From assembly GCA_026392815.1 (NCBI GenBank), contig JAPLBI010000074.1, forward strand, positions 1-16,661: DNA of 16,661 nucleotides, read 5' to 3'. The position numbers were made by a program, and so were the translations under genes. How positions within the stretch are numbered: the first letter of the stretch is position 1; the number at the start of each line of letters is the position of its first letter. Under the pieces are notes generated by a model, which was not told where the DNA came from, searched no databases, and saw only the letters and a program-made list of their open reading frames with translations. This document shows positions 10,114 to 16,661 of the stretch, in pieces. This DNA comes from Actinomycetota bacterium (lineage in GTDB: Bacteria > Actinomycetota > Actinomycetes > Nanopelagicales > Nanopelagicaceae).

Positions 10114-11741
10114 GCGAGAAAATCCTTAAGTGGTTGGCGCAATTGGTTCAAAAGATCGTTTGCCGACTTTTCATCTTTAGTTATGACCTCGATGTAGCAC
10201 TTCATCTTCGCTTCCGTTCCGCTTGGACGGATAATGATGCGAATTCCTCCATCAAGCCAGATCCGTAACCCATCTGTTGGGGGAAGTCCATCTTCAGGCG
10301 CTGCCAAATCATCGATTGACGATACCGCACGGCCTGCAATTTCTGCAGGAGGGTTCTTGCGCAATCCCGCCAGAAGTTCGGTAATTCGCGACATATCGCT
10401 AACTCGAATCGAGATTTGTTCTGTGCCATGGAAACCGTGACGAGCCCAAACCTCATTTAATAGATCTACAAGCGTTTTTCCTTCAGCGCTTAGATCTGTT
10501 GCAATCTGAGCTAAGAAAAGTGCTGCAGAAATGCCGTCCTTATCGTTAACAGTCTCAGAATCGACTGAGTAACCGATCGCTTCTTCGTAACCAAAGGCGA
10601 GATCTTCGATCTTTGCGAGCCATTTAAAGCCTGTTAAAACCTCTTTAAACTCGATTACATAGTGAGCAGCAATCTTGCGCAGCGCAGATGAAGAGACGAT
10701 CGAATTACCAAAGGCGCCAGTCTTTGTCTTATCTTGCGCCATCGATCGCGCAATCCATTCTCCGAAGATTATGCCGAGTTCATCACCGCGCAGCATTCGC
10801 CAGCCACCGTTTGGGCCATTTACTGCAGCAGCACAGCGATCGGCATCCGGGTCATTGGCGATAACTAAATCGGCGCCAACTTCGCGCGCTTTTGCTAGCG
10901 CTAAATCAATCGCGCCTGGTTCTTCTGGGTTTGGAAACGCCACAGTTGGAAAATCTGGATCAGGTTCTGCTTGCTCGCTTACTAAAACTAAGTTAGGAAA
11001 GCCGGCTTTAGCAAATACCTTTTCTACAGTCTCAGTACCAACGCCATGCATTGCGGTGTAAACGATTTTAAGAGAACCAGGTCGTGGCGCAAGTTTTGCT
11101 GTACGCGCAACATATTTATCTACAACTACATCATCTAAGACAGTCCATGATTTACCTCTAGGTACATCCTTGAGAGAGTTAACTAAATCAATCTCTTTTG
11201 CGATAAAGCCATCAGTTGGATTGATGATTTGTGATGCGGCGTATTCAATACCGTCGGCAGTTGGCCCGATATAAACCTTGTAGCCGTTATCTTGCGGTGG
11301 ATTATGGCTAGCGGTGACCATAACGCCGAGATCACATTTGAGTTCATGGGTAGCAAAAGCTAGTACTGGAGTTGGAAGTGGTCGTGGCAGGACAAATACC
11401 TCAAATCCTGCACCTGAAAATATCTGCGCAGATTCCTCGGTGAAATCTTCTGAGCCGTATCGCGCATCGCGTCCAATTACCACGCGGCTGAGTCCGCGCT
11501 CTTTCATATACGCAACTAAACCAGCAGCGGTGCGACCTACCACAGCACGGTTCATGCATGAAGGACCAGGGCCAATTGGGCCTCGTAAACCAGCGGTACC
11601 AAATTGGAGAAACCCTGCGAAATACTTTCTTAAAGTCGTTTCGTCGCCTGATTCAATAAGTTTCGATAACTCCGCTGCGGTCTTTGGATCTGGATCATCG
11701 GCTATCCAGGCTTGTACTTCGGCCAAAAGCTGCGCGTTCAT
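10110..11741 (-). CDS. Phosphosugar mutase of the alpha-D-phosphohexomutase superfamily, likely phosphopentomutase
   Basis: A 543-residue member of the PGM2/PgcA-like branch. The phosphoserine is S145 in VTASHNPPQDNGYKVY. The metal loop reads NDPDADRCA, the sugar-binding loop GYEEAIGY, and the C-terminal phosphate-binding loop RPSGTEAKMKCYIE. All four motifs are intact. Members of this branch include phosphoglucomutases and phosphopentomutases that convert (deoxy)ribose-1-P to the 5-phosphate. Its ATGA overlap with deoC argues strongly for the phosphopentomutase role, linking DeoA/nucleoside phosphorylase products to DeoC. No classical DeoB is seen in the window. A promoter with TTCACA-N17-TACGCT sits just before the ATG. 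Phosphoglucomutase or phosphomannomutase activity remains possible. Confidence 0.88.
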   Translation of the reverse strand: MNAQLLAEVQAWIADDPDPKTAAELSKLIESGDETTLRKYFAGFLQFGTAGLRGPIGPGPSCMNRAVVGRTAAGLVAYMKERGLSRVVIGRDARYGSEDFTEESAQIFSGAGFEVFVLPRPLPTPVLAFATHELKCDLGVMVTASHNPPQDNGYKVYIGPTADGIEYAASQIINPTDGFIAKEIDLVNSLKDVPRGKSWTVLDDVVVDKYVARTAKLAPRPGSLKIVYTAMHGVGTETVEKVFAKAGFPNLVLVSEQAEPDPDFPTVAFPNPEEPGAIDLALAKAREVGADLVIANDPDADRCAAAVNGPNGGWRMLRGDELGIIFGEWIARSMAQDKTKTGAFGNSIVSSSALRKIAAHYVIEFKEVLTGFKWLAKIEDLAFGYEEAIGYSVDSETVNDKDGISAALFLAQIATDLSAEGKTLVDLLNEVWARHGFHGTEQISIRVSDMSRITELLAGLRKNPPAEIAGRAVSSIDDLAAPEDGLPPTDGLRIWLDGGIRIIIRPSGTEAKMKCYIEVITKDEKSANDLLNQLRQPLKDFLA

Positions 11742-11747
11742 AGCCCC

Positions 11748-11776
11748 AGCGTAACTGGATTAACTCAACTTGTGAA
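11748..11776 (-). promoter_or_regulatory. Promoter of the mutase-deoC-ALDH operon, probably leaderless
   Basis: On the minus strand, TTCACA (11776-11771; five of six matches to TTGACA) is followed by a 17-bp spacer and TACGCT (11753-11748). Six bases later comes the ATG at 11741. Transcription would start at or next to the A of the ATG, and no Shine-Dalgarno site precedes it. An inverted repeat AACTC-N14-GAGTT (11762-11785) is centred exactly on the -35 hexamer, so a repressor could compete with polymerase. Confidence 0.5.
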
Positions 11777-11800
11777 TTGCGAGTTATTAAAAGGAGTTAA
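11760..11800. repeat. TTAACTC / GAGTTAA inverted repeats around the mutase promoter
   Basis: TTAACTC at 11760-11766 is the exact inverted complement of GAGTTAA at 11794-11800, and a third GAGTT copy lies at 11781-11785. The nearer pair (11762-11766 with 11781-11785) is centred on the -35 hexamer. The right-hand arm overlaps the accA stop codon. These are candidate operator half-sites for a regulator of deoxyribose catabolism; a weak stem-loop terminator for accA is the alternative. Confidence 0.35.
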
Positions 11801-13515
11801 GCATCAATAATGTCGCACAAAACTGTGCCACTTGAAACTATCTCACCGATTATCGCTTTTAGATTAGCAATTTTTCCTGCTTTGTGAGCAACCAAAGGTT
11901 GTTCCATCTTCATCGCTTCCAAAACAATAACCAAATCACCGATTTCAACTTGAGCGCCTTCTTCAACTGCAACTTTTACAACGGTGCCTTGCATCGGACT
12001 TGCTAAACCTGATCCGCCCGCACCGCTAACTTTCGACTCTTTTGCACGATGGCGTTTTACAACCGGTGCAGGTGTATGTAGTTTTACCTCAAAGCGCTTT
12101 CCATTTACTTCAGCAATCAAATGTTCTGCAGCGATCTTGGTTGTGATTGGAGCAGGAGTTGCAGTAAATGCTGGAATATCGTTCTTAAACTCATTTTCGA
12201 TATAACTTGTATAGACCTTAAACTCTTCGGTGTAGGCCGGATCTTCCAAAATCGCACGGTGGAATGGAATTGCGGTAGCAAGTCCGCCAACTTCAAATTC
12301 TGCAAGTGCGCGACGCGCTCTCTCGATGGCTTGCTTACGCGTTGCGCCAGTGACGATCAACTTCGCTAGAAGTGAATCAAAGTTGCCACCAATTGTGTCG
12401 CCTTTCTTAAATCCCGCATCAACGCGCACGCCAGGACCAGTCGGCAGGTTCCATTTCGTTATCTGACCTGGCGCTGGCAGGAATGAACGCCCTGGATCTT
12501 CGCCGTTAATACGAAATTCCAGTGAGTGGCCACGAATCTCTGGATCAGTGAAACCGAGTTTCTCACCCATAGCAATCCTGAATTGTTCACGTACCAAATC
12601 GATTCCAGTTACTTCTTCGCTGACTGGGTGCTCAACTTGCAGGCGGGTATTTACCTCTAGGAAAGAGATAGTTCCATCTACGCCAACTAAGAATTCGCAG
12701 GTACCGGCACCCACATAGCCAGCCTCTTTCATGATCGCTTTACTTGAGCGGTAGAGCTCTTCATTCTGCGCATCAGTTAAGAATGGAGCGGGCGCTTCTT
12801 CTACAAGCTTTTGATGGCGGCGTTGCAGCGAACAGTCACGCGTACTAACAACTACTGCGTTTCCATGTTGATCAACTAAGACTTGGGTTTCTACGTGACG
12901 TGGCTTATCCAAATAACGTTCTACAAAGCATTCACCGCGTCCGAAGCCAGCGATAGCTTCGCGAACAGCAGATGCAAAGAGTTCAGGAATTTCTTCCATA
13001 GTGTGGGCCACTTTTAATCCGCGACCGCCTCCACCAAATGCCGCTTTGATAGCAACTGGAAGACCGTGCTCTTTTGCAAATGCGGTTACTTCTTCCGCGC
13101 CCGCCACAGGATCTTTAGTTCCGGCAACAAGCGGCGCACCTGCCTTTGCAGCGATACGTCGCGCTGAAACTTTGTCACCTAAAGCGCTAATGGCAGCAGG
13201 TGGTGGACCGATCCAAATCATCCCAGCATCGATGACTGCTTGGGCAAAGTCTGCTCGTTCGGATAAGAATCCGTATCCTGGATGCACAGCATCGGCGCCA
13301 GATTTCTTAGCAACGGCAATGATCTTTGAGATATCTAAATAAGTTTGAGTAGCAGTAACGCCATTTAGTGAGAAGGCAAAGTCTGCGTTCTTAACATGGA
13401 GCGCATCGCGATCTTCTTCAGCGTAAACAGCGACGCTCTCAAGTCCATGATCGCGACAAGCGCGAATAACGCGTAGCGCGATTTCGCCACGATTAGCAAT
13501 TAGAACGCGTTTCAT
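11797..13515 (-). CDS. accA: Acyl-CoA carboxylase alpha subunit (biotin carboxylase + BCCP)
   Basis: ATP-dependent carboxylation of its own biotin for transfer to acetyl-/propionyl-CoA by the beta subunit. The 572-residue protein has the biotin carboxylase N-terminal domain ([27 protein letters not shown]) and an ATP-grasp domain with the glycine loop [11 protein letters not shown]. Also present are the catalytic block [18 protein letters not shown] and the biotin carboxylase C-terminal domain (INGEDP...FLPAPG). A linker leads to a biotinyl domain with EAMKM; K536 is the biotin-accepting lysine about 36 residues from the end, as usual. The start overlaps the maf stop (ATGA). It is the last gene of the accD-accE-maf-accA operon, and BirA, encoded divergently upstream of accD, is its expected modifying enzyme. 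The symbol follows actinobacterial usage (AccA/PccA-like). Confidence 0.94.
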   Translation of the reverse strand: MKRVLIANRGEIALRVIRACRDHGLESVAVYAEEDRDALHVKNADFAFSLNGVTATQTYLDISKIIAVAKKSGADAVHPGYGFLSERADFAQAVIDAGMIWIGPPPAAISALGDKVSARRIAAKAGAPLVAGTKDPVAGAEEVTAFAKEHGLPVAIKAAFGGGGRGLKVAHTMEEIPELFASAVREAIAGFGRGECFVERYLDKPRHVETQVLVDQHGNAVVVSTRDCSLQRRHQKLVEEAPAPFLTDAQNEELYRSSKAIMKEAGYVGAGTCEFLVGVDGTISFLEVNTRLQVEHPVSEEVTGIDLVREQFRIAMGEKLGFTDPEIRGHSLEFRINGEDPGRSFLPAPGQITKWNLPTGPGVRVDAGFKKGDTIGGNFDSLLAKLIVTGATRKQAIERARRALAEFEVGGLATAIPFHRAILEDPAYTEEFKVYTSYIENEFKNDIPAFTATPAPITTKIAAEHLIAEVNGKRFEVKLHTPAPVVKRHRAKESKVSGAGGSGLASPMQGTVVKVAVEEGAQVEIGDLVIVLEAMKMEQPLVAHKAGKIANLKAIIGEIVSSGTVLCDIIDA

Positions 13516-14114
13516 CGCATCTCCTTAACTTCAGGCCAAGAGTAGCCAAGTTGTGACATTGCAGATCGCAAGAACGGCATTGATAGCCCGACTACATTTG
13601 TGTAGTCGCCTTCGATAACTGGAATAAATGGCGAACCAAAACCATCTAGAGTAAAACCACCAGCAACCTGCAACGGTTCTCCGGATGCTATGTAATCTTC
13701 GATCTCATGATCAGTTAACTCTGAAAAAGTCACCTTGGTTGTTACTCGATCTGCAATTTCTCTGCCCTGTGCGGTATCTATGATGCAATGGCCAGTATGT
13801 AGCAAACCTGATCGGCCACTAATTTTCTTGGCGCGTTCGCGGGCGATATCTGGAGTACCCGGTTTACCAAAAGAGACGCCGTCAACATCAAAAGTTGAAT
13901 CGCACCCAATAATCAGTGCGGGGTAATCAATCTGCTCGCGGACGGTGTGTGCCTTCGTTACCGCAAGTGCAATCACCATATCGGCAGGTGACATTGCGTT
14001 AAAGAAATCAGTTTCTTCATCTACGTTGCTAACGATAATCGTTGGATTAATTCCAGCGCCCTCCAGCAAGCGGCGCCGCGAAGTTGATTGTGAAGCAAGA
14101 ACTATCTTTGGCAT
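13512..14114 (-). CDS. maf: Maf-family nucleoside triphosphate pyrophosphatase
   Basis: A 200-residue Maf/Ham1-fold protein. Characterised homologues hydrolyse dTTP/UTP or modified nucleotides such as m7GTP to the monophosphate plus pyrophosphate, acting as house-cleaning enzymes linked to septum control. The N-terminal signature [12 protein letters not shown] is at residues 6-17. The active-site aspartate is D72 in [10 protein letters not shown], followed by FGKP and the C-terminal [13 protein letters not shown], close to the usual family tail. It is embedded between accE and accA with 1-4 bp overlaps (TAATG at its start, ATGA at its end), a linkage common in Actinobacteria. The substrate subclass cannot be decided from motifs alone. 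Confidence 0.92.
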   Translation of the reverse strand: MPKIVLASQSTSRRRLLEGAGINPTIIVSNVDEETDFFNAMSPADMVIALAVTKAHTVREQIDYPALIIGCDSTFDVDGVSFGKPGTPDIARERAKKISGRSGLLHTGHCIIDTAQGREIADRVTTKVTFSELTDHEIEDYIASGEPLQVAGGFTLDGFGSPFIPVIEGDYTNVVGLSMPFLRSAMSQLGYSWPEVKEMR

Positions 14115-14299
14115 TAGCGAGATTTTCTCCGTGCACCAAAGGTGATCTGATGTGGAAGTGGTTGACGCAATTGCGGCAGACCAAAGACGCTGCGCTTTAT
14201 AACAGGAGCTAAATTCTGCATCTTATGATGATCAATCGCCGCCTTAAGGGCGAGAAGCTCCTCGTCCGTGGGATTACCGGATGTGATTGTAAATTTCAT
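14114..14299 (-). CDS. accE: Acyl-CoA carboxylase epsilon subunit
   Basis: A 61-residue protein beginning MKFTITSGNPTDEELLAL. The GNPTDEEL segment is the hallmark of the actinobacterial epsilon subunit, which stabilises the alpha-beta carboxylase holoenzyme. The C-terminal part is basic (FGARRKSR). It lies exactly between accD (stop overlaps this start, TAATG) and maf (stop overlaps that start, TAATG), the expected position. Small size makes detection by similarity hard, but motif and context agree. Confidence 0.85.
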   Translation of the reverse strand: MKFTITSGNPTDEELLALKAAIDHHKMQNLAPVIKRSVFGLPQLRQPLPHQITFGARRKSR

Positions 14300-15790
14300 T
14301 AGAGCGGAATATTTCCATGCTTGCGCGCCGGCAATGTATCGCGCTTAGTCTTGAGCGTGCGGAAAGCCTTGGTTATATAGGCACGTGATTGATGAGGCTC
14401 AATAACGCTATCTATTGTGCCGCGCTCTGCTGCTGCATATGGATTAGATAGCGTCTCGGTGTAATCCGAAACTAATTCTGCACGAACCTTCTCTGGATCC
14501 TTCGCATCGGCAATCTCTTTTCGGTACAAGATATTTACCGCACCCTGTGCGCCCATTACTGCGATCTCCGCACTTGGCCAGGCAAAGTTGATATCGCTGC
14601 CCAAATACTTTGAACCCATAACGATAAAAGCTCCACCATAGGCTTTGCGGGTAATCAAAGTAACTAGCGGAACTGATGCTTCAGCGTATGCATAAAGCAA
14701 CTTTGCGCCACGACGAATGATTCCGTTCCACTAAGCGCGCTGCTTTTTCACTGGAATTGATATCTAAAGTTCCGGCAAGTTGCGATGGTTGGTTGGCAAT
14801 AATGCCAACTGATTCGCCTTCAATGCGCGCAAAGCCGACGACGATATTTGGCGCATATAAAGCGTGAACTTCTAAAAACTCGCCCTCATCAACCAGAGTG
14901 GTGATCAGCGTTTTCATGTCGTATGGCTGGTTAGGGCTATCCGGAATCAAGGTATTTAGCGCAGCATCTGCCGCATTTTCATCCAAGTTCTGAGTTGGAG
15001 GAAGATGCGGTGAACCATCCATATTGTTAGATGGCAGATATGAAAGAAGCGCCTTCACATAATCAATAGCATCTGATTCGCTATCAGCTAGGTAATGAGC
15101 ATTTCCGGAACGCGTATTGTGAGTAAATGCGCCACCGAGTTCTTCCATACCGACATCTTCACCAGTAACCGTCTTGATCACATCAGGGCCGGTAATAAAC
15201 ATATGAGAAGTCTCATTAACCATTACTGTGAAATCAGTTAGGGCAGGCGAATAAGCAGAACCGCCGGCGCAAGGTCCGAGAATTAAAGAGATCTGAGGGA
15301 TAACTCCAGAGGAGCGTGTATTTAAACGGAAAATTTTTCCGTAACCATTAAGCGATGCCACGCCTTCTTGAATACGGGCTCCACCAGAGTCATTTATTCC
15401 AATCAATGGGATACCGCTCTTCAGTGCAAACTCAGCGATCTTTACAATTTTTTCGGCATGAACTTCACCAAGACTTCCACCCATAACGGTGAAATCTTGT
15501 GAGTAAAGCGCGATCGGACGCCCATCAACTGTGGCAGTTCCGATTACAACGCCATCTCCATAGGGGCGGTTCTTCTCCATTCCAAATTGCGTAGAACGGT
15601 GGCGCGCAAATTCATCGATCTCGGTAAAGGAGTCAGCATCGACCAGTAGATCAATACGCTCACGAGCAGTTAACTTTCCTTTGGCATGCTGCTTTTCAAC
15701 GGCGCGCGCTGATCCGGCATGGACCGCTTCCTCGACACGAAGTCGGAGATCTTCAATTTTTCCTGAAGTTGTATGCAGATCTGGGCTCAT
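14299..15790 (-). pseudogene. accD: Acyl-CoA carboxylase beta (carboxyltransferase) subunit with internal deletion and frameshift
   Basis: The beta subunit transfers CO2 from biotin to an acyl-CoA (acetyl-/propionyl-CoA). Residues 1-353 read normally from ATG 15790: [38 protein letters not shown], the oxyanion-type [16 protein letters not shown], and [20 protein letters not shown]. At about 14730/14731 the frame breaks. The C-terminal 143 codons continue in another frame, beginning [18 protein letters not shown] and running through TRKAYGGAFIVMGS, INFAWPSAEIAVMGAQGA and the normal end KHGNIPL. Compared with AccD5/PccB proteins, about 28 residues are absent between AAR and WNG, including the DVPGFLPG oxyanion loop. 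Only four bases (TTAG) remain there, giving about 80 nt missing. As written it cannot make a functional subunit. Since the flanks are fully conserved, assembly loss is at least as likely as true mutation. Confidence 0.85.
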
Positions 15791-15795
15791 GGCTC

Positions 15796-15802
15796 TACGG
15801 TA
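15796..15802. promoter_or_regulatory. Candidate shared -10 element (TACGGTA) for divergent accD and birA
   Basis: Read on plus, TACGGT (15796-15801) lies 7 nt before the GTG start of birA at 15809. Read on minus, TACCGT (15802-15797) lies 6 nt before the ATG of accD at 15790. The same seven base pairs could serve polymerase in both directions, each giving a leaderless mRNA. No good -35 hexamer is found on either side, so this is a pattern-based call. Confidence 0.35.
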
Positions 15803-15808
15803 CTAGTC

Positions 15809-16471
15809 GTGGGTAGCCAAGCGCCAAGAGCGCCACTTAATAAGTCTCTCATCGACGCAAATATTTCGCAGTACTGGCGGGTAAGCGTGGTTGATCTCAC
15901 TGCATCCACACAAAGCGATCTCGCAGCGTTAGTTAACTCTTCAGTAGCAAAATCTGGTGAAGTAATTGCTGCAGAATTTCAAAGCGCAGGCAGGGGGCGT
16001 TTAGATCGAAGTTTTGAAGCACCACCAGAAAGCGCTCTCTTGTTCTCTCTTTTTCTTAAACCAAAGCGTGCTCGCAGCGATTGGAACAGGAAAGTTGCGG
16101 GCTTGCTTGCGCAACAAATCGGCGATGGAGTGATTGTTGGAATCGGGCTAAATGTTGCAATGAATGAGATTGAATTACCAGTACCCACTGCAACTTCGCT
16201 GGCGCTAGCTGGATCAAATAATTTAAATCGCAACACTTTGCTAATCGATTTCCTAAATCGCCTTGAAAGTATCTATGCCGAATGGGAATCAGGAGCTGAT
16301 TTTCTAGAAAAATATCGCCAAATCAGTTCGACTCTCGGTCGCCGAGTGTGCGTTGAAGTTCTTGGGCGAGATCCAATCGAGGGAGAGGCGGTTGCGATCT
16401 CCGCACAAGGAGCGCTAATTCTTCGCGATGGCTTTGAAGTTAACGTGGGGGATGTAGTTCATCTACGATAG
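15809..16471 (+). CDS. birA: Biotin-[acetyl-CoA-carboxylase] ligase with an in-frame internal deletion
   Basis: BirA activates biotin to biotinyl-AMP and attaches it to the BCCP lysine (here K536 of AccA). This is the short class without an N-terminal DNA-binding domain. Visible motifs are VVDLTASTQSDLA, the adenylate loop GRGR at 61-64 and ALLFSLFLKP. KVAGLLAQQ and VIVGIGLNV follow, and then a normal C-terminal domain to VNVGDVVHLR. At W92/N93 (16082-16087) the protein jumps from SDW straight to NRKVAG. Roughly 30-36 residues are absent, including the helix and the KWPND motif that contacts biotin/AMP, so the 220-residue product is shorter than usual and should be inactive. GTG 15809 is preferred over ATG 15773, which lies inside accD and adds unconserved residues. 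TTG starts nearby cannot be excluded. Confidence 0.8.
   Translation: MGSQAPRAPLNKSLIDANISQYWRVSVVDLTASTQSDLAALVNSSVAKSGEVIAAEFQSAGRGRLDRSFEAPPESALLFSLFLKPKRARSDWNRKVAGLLAQQIGDGVIVGIGLNVAMNEIELPVPTATSLALAGSNNLNRNTLLIDFLNRLESIYAEWESGADFLEKYRQISSTLGRRVCVEVLGRDPIEGEAVAISAQGALILRDGFEVNVGDVVHLR
16464..16469 (+). promoter_or_regulatory. Possible -10 box (TACGAT) of purK
   Basis: TACGAT ends 6 nt before the GTG at 16476, the same geometry as at accD and the mutase gene. A weak TTAACG lies 18 bp upstream (16440-16445). It overlaps the last codons and stop of birA. Co-transcription with birA is the alternative. Confidence 0.3.
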
Positions 16472-16475
16472 TGAC

Positions 16476-16661
16476 GTGAACGAGCGCTTCCCGACTGTCG
16501 GCATCATTGGCGCAGGCCAGCTCGCTCGGATGACGGTAGCTCCGGCAGAAGCACTTGGAGTTAATCTCTTACTTTTTGCAGAAAGTGACCAAGATAGCGC
16601 TGCTCAAATTGCCCCGCATGTAGTCGGTGATTACCGCGACCTCGAAGCGCTAAAGGATTTC
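16476..16661 (+). CDS. purK: 5-(carboxyamino)imidazole ribonucleotide synthase, N-terminal part, runs off the right edge
   Basis: PurK uses ATP and bicarbonate to convert AIR to N5-CAIR in de novo purine synthesis. The 62 visible codons start VNERFPTVGIIGAGQLARM, where GIIGAGQLARM is the dinucleotide-type loop of the PurK N-terminal domain. They continue with APAEALGVNLLLFAES, DSAAQIAPHVVGDYRD and LEALKDF, all typical of PurK. GTG 16476 is the only reasonable start: the frame is closed by a stop at 16455-16457 and no ATG intervenes. It follows the birA stop by 4 bp. The ATP-grasp catalytic part is beyond the window. Confidence 0.9.
   Translation, partial: MNERFPTVGIIGAGQLARMTVAPAEALGVNLLLFAESDQDSAAQIAPHVVGDYRDLEALKDF

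Noticed and set aside
14681..14740. Programmed ribosomal frameshift in accD
   Set aside because: A frameshift alone cannot explain it: about 28 conserved residues are physically missing, and no slippery heptamer is present at the junction.
15773..15808. ATG start for birA at 15773
   Set aside because: It lies within the first codons of divergent accD and adds residues that do not resemble a BirA N-terminus.

Overview
The window is a densely packed bacterial chromosome segment. Genes overlap by 1-11 bp or are separated by a few tens of bases, and intergenic space is nearly absent. Several features point to Actinobacteria: the accD-accE-maf-accA order with a small acyl-CoA carboxylase epsilon subunit, an MsiK/UgpC-type sugar ABC ATPase, an actinobacterial-type adenosine deaminase and deoC-ALDH cluster, and promoter-like -10 boxes sitting directly in front of start codons. 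The moderate base composition and extreme compactness resemble a streamlined freshwater lineage (acI / Nanopelagicales-like). That placement is inference, not a database result.

Layout: (1) 1-690, minus strand: 5' part of a sugar ABC transporter ATPase. (2) 691-878: divergent intergenic region with several small palindromes. (3) 879-6869, plus strand: a CNNM/HlyC-type CBS membrane protein, trpS, a BMP-family solute-binding protein, a broken cytidine deaminase, thymidine phosphorylase and adenosine deaminase. (4) 11741-6873, minus strand, convergent with the previous block: phosphopentomutase-like phosphosugar mutase, deoC, a full-length aldehyde dehydrogenase and a short, catalytic-domain-less ALDH-like protein. 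(5) 15790-11797, minus strand: acyl-CoA carboxylase beta (broken), epsilon, Maf, and the biotin carboxylase/BCCP alpha subunit. (6) 15809-16661, plus strand: biotin-protein ligase birA (internally deleted) and the start of purK.

The two convergent blocks form a (deoxy)nucleoside catabolic route. Binding protein outside, deamination (Cdd, Add), phosphorolysis (DeoA), pentose-1-P to pentose-5-P (mutase), cleavage to acetaldehyde + glyceraldehyde-3-P (DeoC), then acetaldehyde oxidation (ALDH pair). The right-hand block makes malonyl-/propionyl-type CoA thioesters. BirA, the enzyme that attaches biotin to AccA, is encoded divergently from accD with only 18 bp between start codons.

Three points stand out. 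First, three conserved genes (cdd, accD, birA) each lack one internal segment of roughly 80-105 nt that carries essential active-site residues, while both flanks are intact. This suggests assembly loss or real decay. Second, the ALDH plus short ALDH pair looks like a two-gene version of the two-domain ALDH16 architecture. Third, several transcription units have TAnnnT boxes 6-7 nt before the start codon, including one shared by the divergent accD and birA, which suggests leaderless and bidirectional promoters.
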